From: Spirosoma montaniterrae
GTDB lineage: Bacteria; Bacteroidota; Bacteroidia; Cytophagales; Spirosomataceae
Assembly (NCBI RefSeq): GCF_001988955.1
Contig: NZ_CP014263.1
Coordinates: forward strand, 1,984,001 to 2,048,000
Direction of reading: 5' to 3'
DNA length: 64,000 nucleotides
Shown: positions 35,416-43,752 of the stretch, one piece after another
Position numbering within the stretch: the first letter of the stretch is position 1
Layout of the letters: each line of letters starts with the position of its first letter
The notes under the pieces: generated by a model
Database searches by the model: none
The model's input: the letters and a program-made list of their open reading frames with translations, nothing else
Told to the model about the DNA's origin: nothing
Position numbers and translations under genes: made by a program

Positions 35416-36495
35416 ATGGCAACACCCTTCAACAAATGGTTTCGCTTGGTGGGAACGCCGTTGCTGGGGCTGCTGCTGTACCTGACCGTCTATTATATCG
35501 ACCCCCGTTCGTTTGAGCAGGATGCCCATTATCACGGCGACGACGCCTGGCAAACCTATTGCCTCGACATCGTGGCCGCGCTGTTCGGTGCCTTTCTACT
35601 GTCGGAAACCAGTTTCTGGATTATCGAAGAACTCAATCGGCTTATCTCGTGGGAAAACCACCCCGCATGGCGTGCGCTGGTTCAGCTCGTAACGCTGACC
35701 GTTGCCAGCATTGTCCTGATCTGGCTGTTGGTGTTGGGCATTACCTGGCTCGAAGACCCGGCCTATCAATACACCGAAACCGATCTGCTCAGTATCCGGC
35801 AAACGATTGTATTCGGTAGCCTGATGGCCCTGTTTATCAATGCAATTCATACGGGAGAGTACTTTTTTGGCCGATGGCGAACAACCACGCTCGAAGCCGA
35901 ACGACTCCGGCGCGAATCGGCAGAAGCTCAGTTGCAAGCCCTGCGAAGCCAGCTCGATCCGCATTTTCTGTTCAACAATCTGAACACGCTGCTGAACGTG
36001 GTCGAAGAAACGCCCGAGCAGGCCGCCGACTTCGTTACCAACCTGTCGATGGTGTACCGGGCCGTTCTGCAACAGCAGGAACAACCGCTCGTGACGCTGG
36101 CGCAGGAGTTGCGATTAGCGCAGTCGTATTTGTATCTGCTCGAAAAACGTTTTGGCAAAGGCTTTCACGCCGACATCGACGTACCCGACGCCTGGCATGA
36201 CCGGAAACTGCCGCCCCTGACCCTGCAACTGCTGCTCGAGAACGCTGTAAAACATAACAGTTTCACAGCATCGAAGCCGTTGCATATTCAGATAGAAAGT
36301 ACCGAACCCGACAGGCTGACGGTTCGTAACAATCGCCAGCCGAAACCTGCCAATGGCGTTCATCTGACCGACCTGGAGCCATCAGGAATTGGCCTGAAAA
36401 ATATTGATAACCGTTACCGGCTGCTGGGTCAACAACGGCCTCTTGTTCATAAAACGGAGACCGAATTTTCTGTACAACTGCCGCTTCTCCTATGA
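35416..36495 (+). CDS. LytS/YehU-type sensor histidine kinase
   Basis: An inner-membrane sensor kinase of 359 residues. Four hydrophobic segments lie in residues 10-150, followed by a coiled linker ERLRRESAEAQLQALRSQLD and the His_kinase motif with His183 in DPHFLFNNLNTLLNVV. The ATPase part has LTLQLLLENAVKHNSF (N box) and a G box SGIGLKNIDNRY. It overlaps the response-regulator gene by four bases (ATGA), so they are translationally coupled. The membrane part has no recognisable ligand-binding domain. Confidence 0.92.
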   Translation: MATPFNKWFRLVGTPLLGLLLYLTVYYIDPRSFEQDAHYHGDDAWQTYCLDIVAALFGAFLLSETSFWIIEELNRLISWENHPAWRALVQLVTLTVASIVLIWLLVLGITWLEDPAYQYTETDLLSIRQTIVFGSLMALFINAIHTGEYFFGRWRTTTLEAERLRRESAEAQLQALRSQLDPHFLFNNLNTLLNVVEETPEQAADFVTNLSMVYRAVLQQQEQPLVTLAQELRLAQSYLYLLEKRFGKGFHADIDVPDAWHDRKLPPLTLQLLLENAVKHNSFTASKPLHIQIESTEPDRLTVRNNRQPKPANGVHLTDLEPSGIGLKNIDNRYRLLGQQRPLVHKTETEFSVQLPLLL

Positions 36496-37250
36496 CCGTA
36501 CTACTCATTGAAGATGAACAGGCAGCCGCCCGTCGACTCACCCGGCTCCTGCTCGACATCGACCCAACCTTACAGATTGGCCCCGCGCTGGGTAGTGTAG
36601 CCGCTGCCGTAATGCATCTGCAAACCCAACCCCATCCTGATCTGATTTTGAGCGATATACAGCTTTCCGATGGGTTGAGTTTTGCTGTTTTCAGGCAGGT
36701 TGAGCCGCGTTGCCCCATTATTTTTACCACTGCCTACGACGAATATGCCATTCAGGCGTTCAAGCTGAACTCGCTCGATTATTTGCTCAAACCCATTGTG
36801 GCAACGGAATTACAGGCGGCTTTGGCAAAGTTCAGGAAATTGACACAATCCCAATCGCCCTCCGTTGACTATCAGCAGCTTTGGCAGGCGCTGAATCAAT
36901 CGCAGCGAACGTATAGGCAACGATTTCTGATTAGCTATCGCGATACCTACCGCACAATTCCAGCCAGCGAGGTGGCCTATTTTTACTCAGAAAACAAAAT
37001 TACCCGGCTGGTATGTCCCGATGGCAAATGGTATCCGCTAACCGAAACCCTCGAAGAACTCGCCGAACAGCTAAACCCGAATCAGTTTTTTCGCGCCAAT
37101 CGGCAGTATATTATCAACCTGACCAGCATCGTCACCATTCATAAGCACTTTAACGGTCGTTTGAAAGTAGATTTGCAGCCACCCATCCCCGACGACCTGT
37201 TCGTAAGTCGTGAACGCGCCGACGAGTTCAGGAATTGGTTGAATCAATAA
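36492..37250 (+). CDS. LytTR-family response regulator
   Basis: A 252-residue DNA-binding regulator. The receiver domain (1-120) has VLLIEDEQAA, the phospho-acceptor Asp55 in LILSDIQLSDG, the Thr in FTTAYDEYAIQAF and Lys in LLKPIV. The LytTR domain (about 145-250) shows RFLISYRDTYRTIPASEVAY and FFRANRQYIINLTSIVTI. LytTR proteins bind direct repeats with beta-strands. Partner is the upstream kinase; the gene order barrel-kinase-regulator suggests control of surface functions. Confidence 0.94.
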   Translation: MTVLLIEDEQAAARRLTRLLLDIDPTLQIGPALGSVAAAVMHLQTQPHPDLILSDIQLSDGLSFAVFRQVEPRCPIIFTTAYDEYAIQAFKLNSLDYLLKPIVATELQAALAKFRKLTQSQSPSVDYQQLWQALNQSQRTYRQRFLISYRDTYRTIPASEVAYFYSENKITRLVCPDGKWYPLTETLEELAEQLNPNQFFRANRQYIINLTSIVTIHKHFNGRLKVDLQPPIPDDLFVSRERADEFRNWLNQ

Positions 37251-37279
37251 GCAGGCCGATCAGGCTATCTTCACATACT

Positions 37280-37762
37280 ATGCCCCTAACTCTCCAACCC
37301 CTCACTGAGGCCGACGTTGCCTTTGCCATTGATGCCGAAAATCACCCCGACAATCGACGGTTTGTTGGTCAATGGACAGCCGAGCAATACCGTAACGCCC
37401 TCGCCGATCCCAATTACCAATGCTTCGTATTCATGGCAAACGGCGAACGTGTAGGCCACTGCCTGCTCTATGATTTGCAGAATCCCGACAATGCTGTGCT
37501 GCTAAAGCGAATTGTGATACAGGCGAAAGGAAATGGCTACGGACGAGCCGCCCTGCACGAACTGGCGCAGTACACGTTTAAAATACTAAAAGCCAACCGG
37601 CTATGGCTCGACGTTCGGGCATTTAACGACCGGGCTAAGTCGTTGTATGAATCGGTGGGGTTTGTTTGCGAAGGTACGTTGCGCCGGGCCTCGCGCGTAG
37701 ACGACGACTATGTAGACCTGAACCTGTACGGTCTGTTGCGCGAAGAGTATGTTGAAAAATAG
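37280..37762 (+). CDS. RimJ/RimL-like GNAT N-acetyltransferase
   Basis: A 160-residue acetyltransferase. The acetyl-CoA loop is IVIQAKGNGYGRAALHELAQ, and the C-terminal half has the RimL-like ending WLDVRAFNDRAKSLYESVGF and GTLRRA. Targets could be a protein N-terminus or a small amine; not predictable. The ATG at 37280 is used because an earlier in-frame ATG lies within the preceding gene. Confidence 0.87.
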   Translation: MPLTLQPLTEADVAFAIDAENHPDNRRFVGQWTAEQYRNALADPNYQCFVFMANGERVGHCLLYDLQNPDNAVLLKRIVIQAKGNGYGRAALHELAQYTFKILKANRLWLDVRAFNDRAKSLYESVGFVCEGTLRRASRVDDDYVDLNLYGLLREEYVEK

Positions 37763-37827
37763 AAAAAGCCGCGCAGGGCGGCATAGCAGATTAACCCTAA
37801 GGTAGAGATAGTTGCGTTAAAACAAAA

Positions 37828-37855
37828 AAGCCAAGCGAGACACCCTCTTGGCTTT
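37828..37855 (+). terminator. Likely terminator
   Basis: AAGCCAAG (37828-37835) pairs with CTTGGCTT (37847-37854), followed by a modest T-rich stretch. It lies 65 bases past the acetyltransferase. The rest of the gap to 38020 is AT-rich; a 45-codon open frame there (37873-38010) has no support. Confidence 0.55.
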
Positions 37856-38020
37856 CTGATTTACTCAACGTTATGAAAAACTTTTCTTTTCGACACAAGT
37901 ATAGAACAAAATTCGCAAAAAAAGATTCTATCGCAACAAAAAATTTTATTAAACAGGCTAATACCCTGACGATTAGCTATTTACAAATAATTTTTTCTAA
38001 ATTATTTTGAGTATATATAC

Positions 38021-38677
38021 TTACTCTATCACACCATCGCGGATTGTAACGGTCCGGTCGGCAAGGGCTGCGAGTGCCTCGTTATGCGTCACAATAATGA
38101 ACGTCTGCCCAAGTTCATCCCGTAATCGAAAAAATAACTGATGTAATTCTTCCGCATTTCGCGAATCTAAGTTACCACTCGGTTCGTCGGCAAATACAAT
38201 TGCCGGTTCGTTGATAAGTGCCCGCGCCACCGCCACACGCTGTTGTTCGCCCCCCGATAGCTGCGAGGGCAGATTACCGAGCCGCTCACGCAGCCCCAGC
38301 GTAGTTAAAAGCGATTCGGCCCGTTGCCGTACAGTGCGTTCATCTTTGCCCGCAATGAAACCCGGCAAACACACGTTCTCCAGTGCCGTAAACTCGGGTA
38401 GCAGGTTGTTGAATTGAAAAACAAACCCGATACGTTCGTTGCGGAAACGAGCCAACTGGTTGTCGGTCAAAATAAACACGTCCTGATTGGCAATCTGAAG
38501 GCTACCCGTGTCGGGCCGGTCGAGCGTACCCAGAATGTGCAGCAGCGTGGTTTTTCCCGCGCCCGACGCCCCTACAATCGACACCACTTCGCCGGGTTCG
38601 ATGGTCAGATTAATCCCTTTTAGAACAGATAAATTACCGTAATTCCGGCGCAAATCAGAAGCGTGTAACAGCGGCAT
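38021..38677 (-). CDS. LolD-like ABC transporter ATP-binding protein
   Basis: A 218-residue ATPase of the MacB/LolD group, which powers FtsX-like permeases that pull lipoproteins or peptides from the inner membrane. Walker A is GASGAGKTT (residues 36-44), the Q loop is in FVFQFNNLLPEFTALENV, the signature is LSGGEQQRVAVARALI and Walker B is IVFADEPSGNLDS. FNLLPEFTALENV with E-F is typical of LolD. No permease gene is adjacent; the nearest are the four permeases from 45959. Symbol left blank as the partner is not shown. Confidence 0.88.
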   Translation of the reverse strand: MPLLHASDLRRNYGNLSVLKGINLTIEPGEVVSIVGASGAGKTTLLHILGTLDRPDTGSLQIANQDVFILTDNQLARFRNERIGFVFQFNNLLPEFTALENVCLPGFIAGKDERTVRQRAESLLTTLGLRERLGNLPSQLSGGEQQRVAVARALINEPAIVFADEPSGNLDSRNAEELHQLFFRLRDELGQTFIIVTHNEALAALADRTVTIRDGVIE

Positions 38678-38680
38678 TTT

Positions 38681-38762
38681 TGAGTAATGAGTGATGAATG
38701 ATGAGTGATGAGTGGCTTGAGTTGGCTAAAAACTCATCGTTCATCGCTCATCACTCATCACT
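38681..38762. repeat. Gene-less inverted heptamer repeat, GTGATGA family
   Basis: The left arm 38681-38714 contains units like GTGATGA with a few changes, and the right arm 38732-38762 is the reverse complement (ACTCATC units with changes). The loop is 17 bases and encodes nothing. This is the same repeat as in 22901-23450, without the four-helix-bundle gene. It lies between divergent lolD-like and sucC genes and creates a false upstream start for sucC. Confidence 0.8.
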
Positions 38763-38817
38763 TCGTATTAACTTGCCGCCAAAATTACGATTTTCAACAC
38801 TCCTTGTTATAGTTGCC

Positions 38818-40035
38818 ATGAACATACACGAGTATCAGGGTAAAGACATTCTCAAGAAGTACGGCGTTCGGATTCAGGAAGGCATTGTAGCCGAATCGCC
38901 CGAAAAAGCCGTTGAAGCCGCCAAACAGATTATGGCACAAACTGGCTCAAAGTTCGTGGTAGTAAAATCACAGATTCATGCGGGTGGCCGGGGTAAAGGT
39001 AAAATCGTTGGCTCCGAACAACGGGGTGTGGCCCTGGCAAAGTCGGTCGATGATGTACGGACTATTGCTATTAACCTGATTGGCAACGTATTGGTTACGC
39101 ACCAAACGGGTCCCGAAGGCAAAAAAGTAAACAAAATATTAGTTGCCCAGGATGTGTTCTACCCCGGCGCATCGGAGCCCAAAGAGATGTACCTCGGCAT
39201 TCTGCTCGACCGCTCGAAAGCCTGCAACGTAATTATGGCGAGCACCGAAGGCGGTATGGACATTGAAGAAGTGGCCGAAAAAACGCCCGAAAAAATCGTT
39301 AAAGAGTGGATCGACCCCGCCGTTGGTCTACAGCCGTTTCAGGCACGCAAAATTGCGTTTGGTCTGGGGTTGGAGGGTGAAGCTTTCAAAGAAATGGTGA
39401 AGTTCGTGACCTCGCTCTACAAGGCGTATGTGGATACCGATGCGTCGATGTTCGAGATCAACCCGGTGCTGAAAACGTCGGATAACAAGATTCTGGCCGT
39501 TGACGCGAAGGTAAATTTAGACGACAACGCACTCTATCGCCATCCCGACCTCGCCAACCTGCGCGACCTGAGCGAAGAAGACCCGCTCGAAGTAGAAGCC
39601 TCGGCCAACGACCTCAACTACGTGAAACTCGATGGTAATGTGGGCTGTATGGTGAACGGAGCCGGACTGGCGATGGCAACGATGGACATCATCAAACTGT
39701 CGGGTGGCGAACCGGCCAACTTCCTCGACGTGGGCGGTGGTGCCAATGCCAAAACCGTTGAAGCCGGGTTCCGAATCATCCTGAAAGACCCGAACGTTAA
39801 AGCTATTCTGATCAATATTTTCGGCGGTATCGTTCGCTGCGACCGCGTGGCAACGGGCGTTGTAGAAGCCTACAAAGCTATCGGCGATATTCCGGTGCCA
39901 ATCATCGTGCGCTTACAGGGCACCAACGCCGAAGAAGGTGCCCGCATCATCGACGAGTCGGGCCTGAAGGTGCAGTCGGCAGTGCTGCTGAAAGAAGCCG
40001 CCGACAAAGTTCGGGCCGTGGTAGAAGCGATGTAA
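38818..40035 (+). CDS. sucC: Succinate--CoA ligase (ADP-forming) subunit beta
   Basis: TCA-cycle enzyme that makes ATP or GTP from succinyl-CoA with SucD. It is 405 residues, beginning [17 protein letters not shown]. The ATP-grasp domain has [15 protein letters not shown] and [20 protein letters not shown]; the C-terminal CoA-ligase part has [17 protein letters not shown] and [14 protein letters not shown]. sucD is not in this window, as is usual in this group. The ATG at 38818 is chosen; the in-frame ATG at 38698 lies in repeat sequence. A perfect 19-bp terminator follows. Confidence 0.96.
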   Translation: MNIHEYQGKDILKKYGVRIQEGIVAESPEKAVEAAKQIMAQTGSKFVVVKSQIHAGGRGKGKIVGSEQRGVALAKSVDDVRTIAINLIGNVLVTHQTGPEGKKVNKILVAQDVFYPGASEPKEMYLGILLDRSKACNVIMASTEGGMDIEEVAEKTPEKIVKEWIDPAVGLQPFQARKIAFGLGLEGEAFKEMVKFVTSLYKAYVDTDASMFEINPVLKTSDNKILAVDAKVNLDDNALYRHPDLANLRDLSEEDPLEVEASANDLNYVKLDGNVGCMVNGAGLAMATMDIIKLSGGEPANFLDVGGGANAKTVEAGFRIILKDPNVKAILINIFGGIVRCDRVATGVVEAYKAIGDIPVPIIVRLQGTNAEEGARIIDESGLKVQSAVLLKEAADKVRAVVEAM

Positions 40036-40043
40036 ATGCGTTT

Positions 40044-40091
40044 AAATCGTCCCGTCAGCAACGTAATGTTATGTTGCTGACGGGACGATTT
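40044..40091 (+). terminator. Perfect 19-bp hairpin terminator of sucC
   Basis: AAATCGTCCCGTCAGCAAC (40044-40062) pairs without mismatch with 40073-40091 around a ten-base loop, starting eight bases after the sucC stop. There is no strong T-run, so Rho independence is uncertain. The gap 40092-40288 is AT-rich with no other visible feature. Confidence 0.7.
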
Positions 40092-40288
40092 GCGAAATGC
40101 GTATTTTTGTATTTTACGCAAATTTTCAAGATGTTAACTAATTAACAATCAGATATTTACTAAAAAATAAAACTTGTTTAGCGAATTTTTGAGAAAGACC
40201 GCAAAAGTCAAAGTACGCGTCTATTTAGGAGTTGATGGCAACTATTGAAGGCAGAATTAAGCGTTGACTATTAAACAAAAATTAAACT

Positions 40289-40804
40289 ATGGCAAACAAT
40301 CCTATGCTACATCTTATGGTCGGGAAGTGGAAAACGCCCAATCATTCAAATTGTAAAGCAGACGATGACAGTCATAAAGTTAAAAAAAAAATACTCAAAC
40401 GAATTGGACGAAAAAATTTTTCAAAAAAGGTTGGCGACAACCCTGATATTGATATTACTGTTGAAGGGGTAATAATCTTAAAAGGCAGGGGGAAATTTAA
40501 AAACAGACCCTATTTCGTTTCAGATATTTCTGCTGACGACTATTTTGTTTTGAAATTTGTTCCTTTCACCGAGTCAAATGAAGTTGAGATTTCTATTCTT
40601 GTTCCAGACAAGGAGGAAGAGAACAATGATACTGGATTTGAGTTTGAATTTATCTCAGACAAATTATACATCATTCCTAATGATGAAAGGCTTATTTTAA
40701 TCACTATCAATTATCTAATTGACAAATATATTAACAATAACACCAAGCAAGAAGAGAACTTTCTAGTTGTGTTACAGTCAAACAACTTGAAAAATGAGGA
40801 CTAA
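40289..40804 (+). CDS. Hypothetical protein in AT-rich cassette-like segment
   Basis: A 171-residue protein rich in Lys, Asn and Asp. No recognised domain; the pattern of short hydrophobic strands (ITVEGVIILKGRGKF, YFVLKFVPF, EVEISILVPDK, FEFISDKLYIIPND) suggests a mostly beta protein without membrane segments or signal peptide. Base and codon use are clearly AT-rich compared with sucC upstream, which suggests horizontal transfer. It is followed at once by an attC-like imperfect palindrome, as in a gene cassette. Function unknown. Confidence 0.65.
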   Translation: MANNPMLHLMVGKWKTPNHSNCKADDDSHKVKKKILKRIGRKNFSKKVGDNPDIDITVEGVIILKGRGKFKNRPYFVSDISADDYFVLKFVPFTESNEVEISILVPDKEEENNDTGFEFEFISDKLYIIPNDERLILITINYLIDKYINNNTKQEENFLVVLQSNNLKNED

Positions 40805-40810
40805 AAATAA

Positions 40811-40956
40811 GGCTGCTGCCAACATGTGTTTTGTGTCAGGCGGGCTGATGTGCAAACTTGAAGCTTTGTGCTTCTAATCAACTTTAGTAATAAAATGGAA
40901 CTTTTTGCTCCGAAATACCGCCCGAACGCAAAGCCCCAAACCGTTGATGGCAAGTG
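40811..40956. repeat. Long imperfect palindrome after an AT-rich gene, attC-like
   Basis: GGCTGCTGCCAACATGTG on the left is mirrored imperfectly by CAAACCGTTGATGGCAAG on the right; inner GGCGGG and CCGCCC also pair, as does GAAGCTTTGTGCTTC in the centre. The length (about 146 bases), ends and central asymmetry are like integron attC sites, but the exact core consensus RYYYAAC/GTTRRRY is not met. A related left half recurs after the next gene. Confidence 0.45.
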
Positions 40957-41014
40957 TAAAAATCACACCTTTGGACAACATTAAGCATCTTGACAACCAT
41001 TTTAATTTAAATTT

Positions 41015-42097
41015 GTGGACAGAGATATAACAATTATTGGTGCAGGTTCGACAGGACTTTCGGCAGGATTATTTTTGGAGTCGTTGGGCTATAAACCAAG
41101 GATATTTGAGAAAAGAGATAGAGTAAAAATAACAAAAGCAATCGGCATAAATCCTGTAACGCTTCAACTTTTTGAGAAATATGGACTTACAAAAAGATTC
41201 ATAAATAATGGTTGGAGATTAGATTGCATGAACTTTTGGTACAATGACGATTTAATATATAAAAACCAATTTTCAAAAGTAAGACACCCCTACCCTTTTA
41301 TGGTTATTCAGCCTCAGTTTGAAACTGAACAAATATTAGAGGACTATTTGAGCGAAAAAGGCATTAAAATTGAAAGAAACGTTGAACTTTTGAAAATATC
41401 GAATGACAGAACTTCAATGAACTTGGAATTCAAAAATATCAATAATGACACAAATTTTAGCCTTCAAACAGACGGAATTGTTATTGGGGCGGACGGAAAT
41501 AAAAGCAAAGTCAGACAAGAAATTGGTGTAGAAATGAAAGGTTGGGAACACCCTACCGAATATACTTTGTACGACATCGAATTAGAAACCCCTATTTCGC
41601 ACAAAGAAGGACATTATCGCTTTTATAGAGACGGTGCTATGCTTATGTTACATATTCGTGACGGAGTTTGGCGAGTTGGTGGAAATTTAAAAGACGTACT
41701 CAACTATTTACCAAAAGACACTAAAATTGGAAAAACAAGTTGGGAAACAAACTTTACTATTAGTGAAAAGGTAGCTCAAAATTATAGTGTTGGCAATGTA
41801 CACATCATTGGTGATGCGGCACATATTCATTCGCCTTTGGGCGGAAAGGGCATGAATATGTGCATTGAGGATAGTTACATTTTCTCAGAGCTTTTTCACC
41901 AAAACAGAGAGAAAGAGTTTTCAACTATTAGACGTAAAAGAGTACAAACTACGGTTGGAGTGTTAGGGCAACTTACCGAAGTAGTAGGCGGACAGCATTT
42001 TATTGGTAGGGTAATGCGAGGTAGCATGAAACCTTTTTCATTCTTATTTCCAGTTTTTATGCCTTACATGAGAAACTTTTTACTCGGACTAAAATGA
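41015..42097 (+). CDS. FAD-dependent monooxygenase (PHBH/TetX-like)
   Basis: A 360-residue flavoprotein of the aromatic-hydroxylase group. Nucleotide binding: ITIIGAGSTGLSAGLFLESL near the N-terminus; DGIVIGADGNKSKVR in the middle; and the FAD motif HIIGDAAHIHSPLGGKGMNM (about residues 263-282). The C-terminal helix is short. Substrate unknown: such enzymes hydroxylate phenols or inactivate antibiotics such as tetracyclines, but nothing here points to a specific one. Start is GTG at 41015. The gene is AT-rich like the previous one and unlike flanking genes, and is followed by a copy of the cassette-end sequence. Confidence 0.8.
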   Translation: MDRDITIIGAGSTGLSAGLFLESLGYKPRIFEKRDRVKITKAIGINPVTLQLFEKYGLTKRFINNGWRLDCMNFWYNDDLIYKNQFSKVRHPYPFMVIQPQFETEQILEDYLSEKGIKIERNVELLKISNDRTSMNLEFKNINNDTNFSLQTDGIVIGADGNKSKVRQEIGVEMKGWEHPTEYTLYDIELETPISHKEGHYRFYRDGAMLMLHIRDGVWRVGGNLKDVLNYLPKDTKIGKTSWETNFTISEKVAQNYSVGNVHIIGDAAHIHSPLGGKGMNMCIEDSYIFSELFHQNREKEFSTIRRKRVQTTVGVLGQLTEVVGGQHFIGRVMRGSMKPFSFLFPVFMPYMRNFLLGLK

Positions 42098-42118
42098 TAA
42101 AAACAGTATCAAGCGAAC

Positions 42119-42155
42119 ATAACACCTACCGCCAACATAGGTTTGTGACAAGTGG
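42119..42155. repeat. Second copy of the cassette-end sequence, left half only
   Basis: ACCGCCAACATAGGTTTGTG matches TGCCAACATGTGTTTTGTG of the palindrome at 40811-40956, again just after the stop of an AT-rich gene. No right half follows. The rest of the stretch 42156-42420 shows no gene, only the hairpin at 42341-42380. Confidence 0.45.
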
Positions 42156-42340
42156 ATCTGACAGAAATTATTGAACATTCGTAAGTAACTCAACGTCAGC
42201 AATTTACACTGGAAGATATTCCAGCCGATGAGTCCTCACCCACCTGCCACAACCCCCAAAAGCTGTCAACGAATAGCTATATTATCCTAACTTAGCAAAG
42301 AACACCCCACATTGGTTGAAGCGATACAGCAGACAACTGT

Positions 42341-42380
42341 ATACCGTTTGGAATGCAGTCTACTGCGCTCCAAACGGTAT
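42341..42380. terminator. Hairpin downstream of the broken accA
   Basis: ATACCGTTTGGA (42341-42352) pairs perfectly with TCCAAACGGTAT (42369-42380); GCAGT and ACTGC pair inside. It lies just past the accA remnant on the minus strand and may have been its terminator, or may be another member of the palindrome collection. Confidence 0.55.
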
Positions 42381-42420
42381 TTCGGAAAGAATGGCTGAAT
42401 TTTCCCGACACAAGCCAAGC

Positions 42421-42757
42421 TTATTCGAGGACAACGCCCATATCGCAAAACTTCTCGATGCGCTGATTGATGCGCTCTTCCGGCGTCAGGGCGTTGAGTT
42501 CGGCGAGGGTATCGAGAATAACGGTCTTGAGTTGGTGAGCCATTGCCACGTGGTCGTTGTGTGCTCCGCCGAGAGGTTCGTCAACGATGCCATCGATGAG
42601 TCGGGCCGTTTTCATGTCTCGGGCCGTAAGTTTCAGGGCTTCGGCGGCCTGTTCTTTAAAATTCCAGCCACGACTCCGCTAACGTCAGCACTGCTGCTTT
42701 GCGCCAGTTTCCTGGTTTCTTCCAGCCGCGCTTCGAGGTCGGCATAGGCTTTTCAAA
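42421..42757 (-). pseudogene. accA: accA remnant with internal deletion and frameshift
   Basis: The acetyl-CoA carboxylase carboxyltransferase alpha subunit, normally around 320 residues. Only its two ends are visible. A C-terminal piece (42421-42678) reads WNFKEQAAEALKLTARDMK, then LIDGIVDEPLGGAH and EERINQRIEKFCDMGVVLE with its stop; upstream in that frame is a TAG. Just before it in another frame is ADLEARLEETRKLAQ (42679-42757), typical of the accA N-terminus, preceded by FEKP in a third frame. About 200 central residues are missing. A functional accA must therefore lie elsewhere. I infer deletion during rearrangement at the edge of the AT-rich segment. Confidence 0.75.
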
Positions 42758-42864
42758 ATTGGGCGGCTACGCTTCAGCAGTTGACGATATTGTTCAGTGA
42801 ACGGGTGAAAAGCTACATCACCATCTGAAACGATGACACACCTCATCGAAGAACATTTCCTTTC

Positions 42865-43629
42865 TTATGCGGCTGTCTGACCGCCATCGACTGTAAACTG
42901 ACCACCTGTCAAAAACGATGCATCATCTGAAGCGAGAAACAAAACTAACTTCGATACGTCGGTTTCCTCGGCGTAGCGTTGAAGCGGAATAGCTTTGGCA
43001 AACTGCTCCTTAGCCTGAGCCGCCCCACCCGGTGCAAAGCCTTCTTCGAGCGAGCGCATCATTCGATTATCGACCGGCGAGGGGTGTACGGTATTGACCC
43101 GAATGTTATCGGCGGCTCCTTCCAAAGCAGCAACCTTCATCAGGCCGACTACGGCGTGTTTGCTGGTGACATAGGCCGATACGTTGGGAGTGCCGCGCAG
43201 ACCCGCCACCGATGACGTGATGATAACACTGCCACCCCCGCCCTGTTTCATAATCGGCATTACGTATTTCAGGCCCAGCCATACACCCAGTACATTGACA
43301 GACAGTACTTTCTGAAAGATATCTTCGGGATAATCGACGAGTGGCTTCACAATACCTTCGATACCCGCATTATTGAAAAATATGTCTACACCACCCATTT
43401 TATCGGCGGCTGCTTTGGCATATGCCTCTACTTCGTCGGCCTTTGTTACATCGGCTTTTGCGTAGTGAGCGCGGTCGCCGAGTTCGTTGGCAACCGCCTG
43501 AAGTTTCTCTTCGTCAAGGTCAACGAGTAATACTGTTGCGCCTTCTTCCAAAAAAAGTTTGGCCGTGGTCTTTCCAATTCCGCCCGATCCACCGGTAATA
43601 ATAACTCGTTTTCCCTGAAAGCGATTCAT
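42865..43629 (-). CDS. Short-chain dehydrogenase/reductase
   Basis: A 254-residue NAD(P)-dependent oxidoreductase. Cofactor motif TGGSGGIGKTT (residues 12-22), NNAG in FFNNAGIEG, catalytic Ser in ITSSVAGLRG, Tyr/Lys in YVTSKHAVVG, and the usual C-terminal FLTGGQFTVDGG. ADVTKADEVEAYA precedes the NNAG strand. The acidic end of the second strand (LLVDLDEEK) favours NAD(H). The ATG at 43629 is used; the longer frame has no support. Substrate unknown. Confidence 0.9.
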   Translation of the reverse strand: MNRFQGKRVIITGGSGGIGKTTAKLFLEEGATVLLVDLDEEKLQAVANELGDRAHYAKADVTKADEVEAYAKAAADKMGGVDIFFNNAGIEGIVKPLVDYPEDIFQKVLSVNVLGVWLGLKYVMPIMKQGGGGSVIITSSVAGLRGTPNVSAYVTSKHAVVGLMKVAALEGAADNIRVNTVHPSPVDNRMMRSLEEGFAPGGAAQAKEQFAKAIPLQRYAEETDVSKLVLFLASDDASFLTGGQFTVDGGQTAA

Positions 43630-43702
43630 AATTCTGTTGAGTTTGGTACTACTAACCCAACAGAATGAATAGCGTATTGTTTGATAAAGATCGGCAGACA
43701 TA

Positions 43703-43732
43703 AAAAAGCCACCCCGGCTGGGATGGCTTTTC
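43703..43732 (-). terminator. Rho-independent terminator of the small lipoprotein gene
   Basis: On the minus strand, AAAAGCCAT...GGTGGCTTTTTT forms a stem with one mismatch and ends in a T-run. It lies 20 bases past the stop of the gene at 43753-44139. Confidence 0.75.
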
Positions 43733-43752
43733 GACGGGACCACAACGATTGG

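Noticed and set aside
37873-38010. 45-residue Lys/Phe/Ile-rich open frame
   Set aside because: It lies in AT-rich intergenic sequence, has no promoter, and composition alone explains it.
38698-38817. 40-residue N-terminal extension of sucC
   Set aside because: It is encoded by the heptamer repeat and absent from the family; similar false extensions occur at 13357, 17931, 21857 and 27012.
40811-40956. True integron attC site
   Set aside because: The canonical end boxes are not matched and no integrase is seen, so only attC-like is claimed.
42316-42747. 143-codon plus-strand open frame
   Set aside because: It is antisense to the accA remnant, whose protein match is clear.
42757-42864. Coding remnant MRCVIVSDGDVAFHPFTEQ upstream of the accA piece
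   Set aside because: A short open frame that I cannot match to any family; it could be chance.
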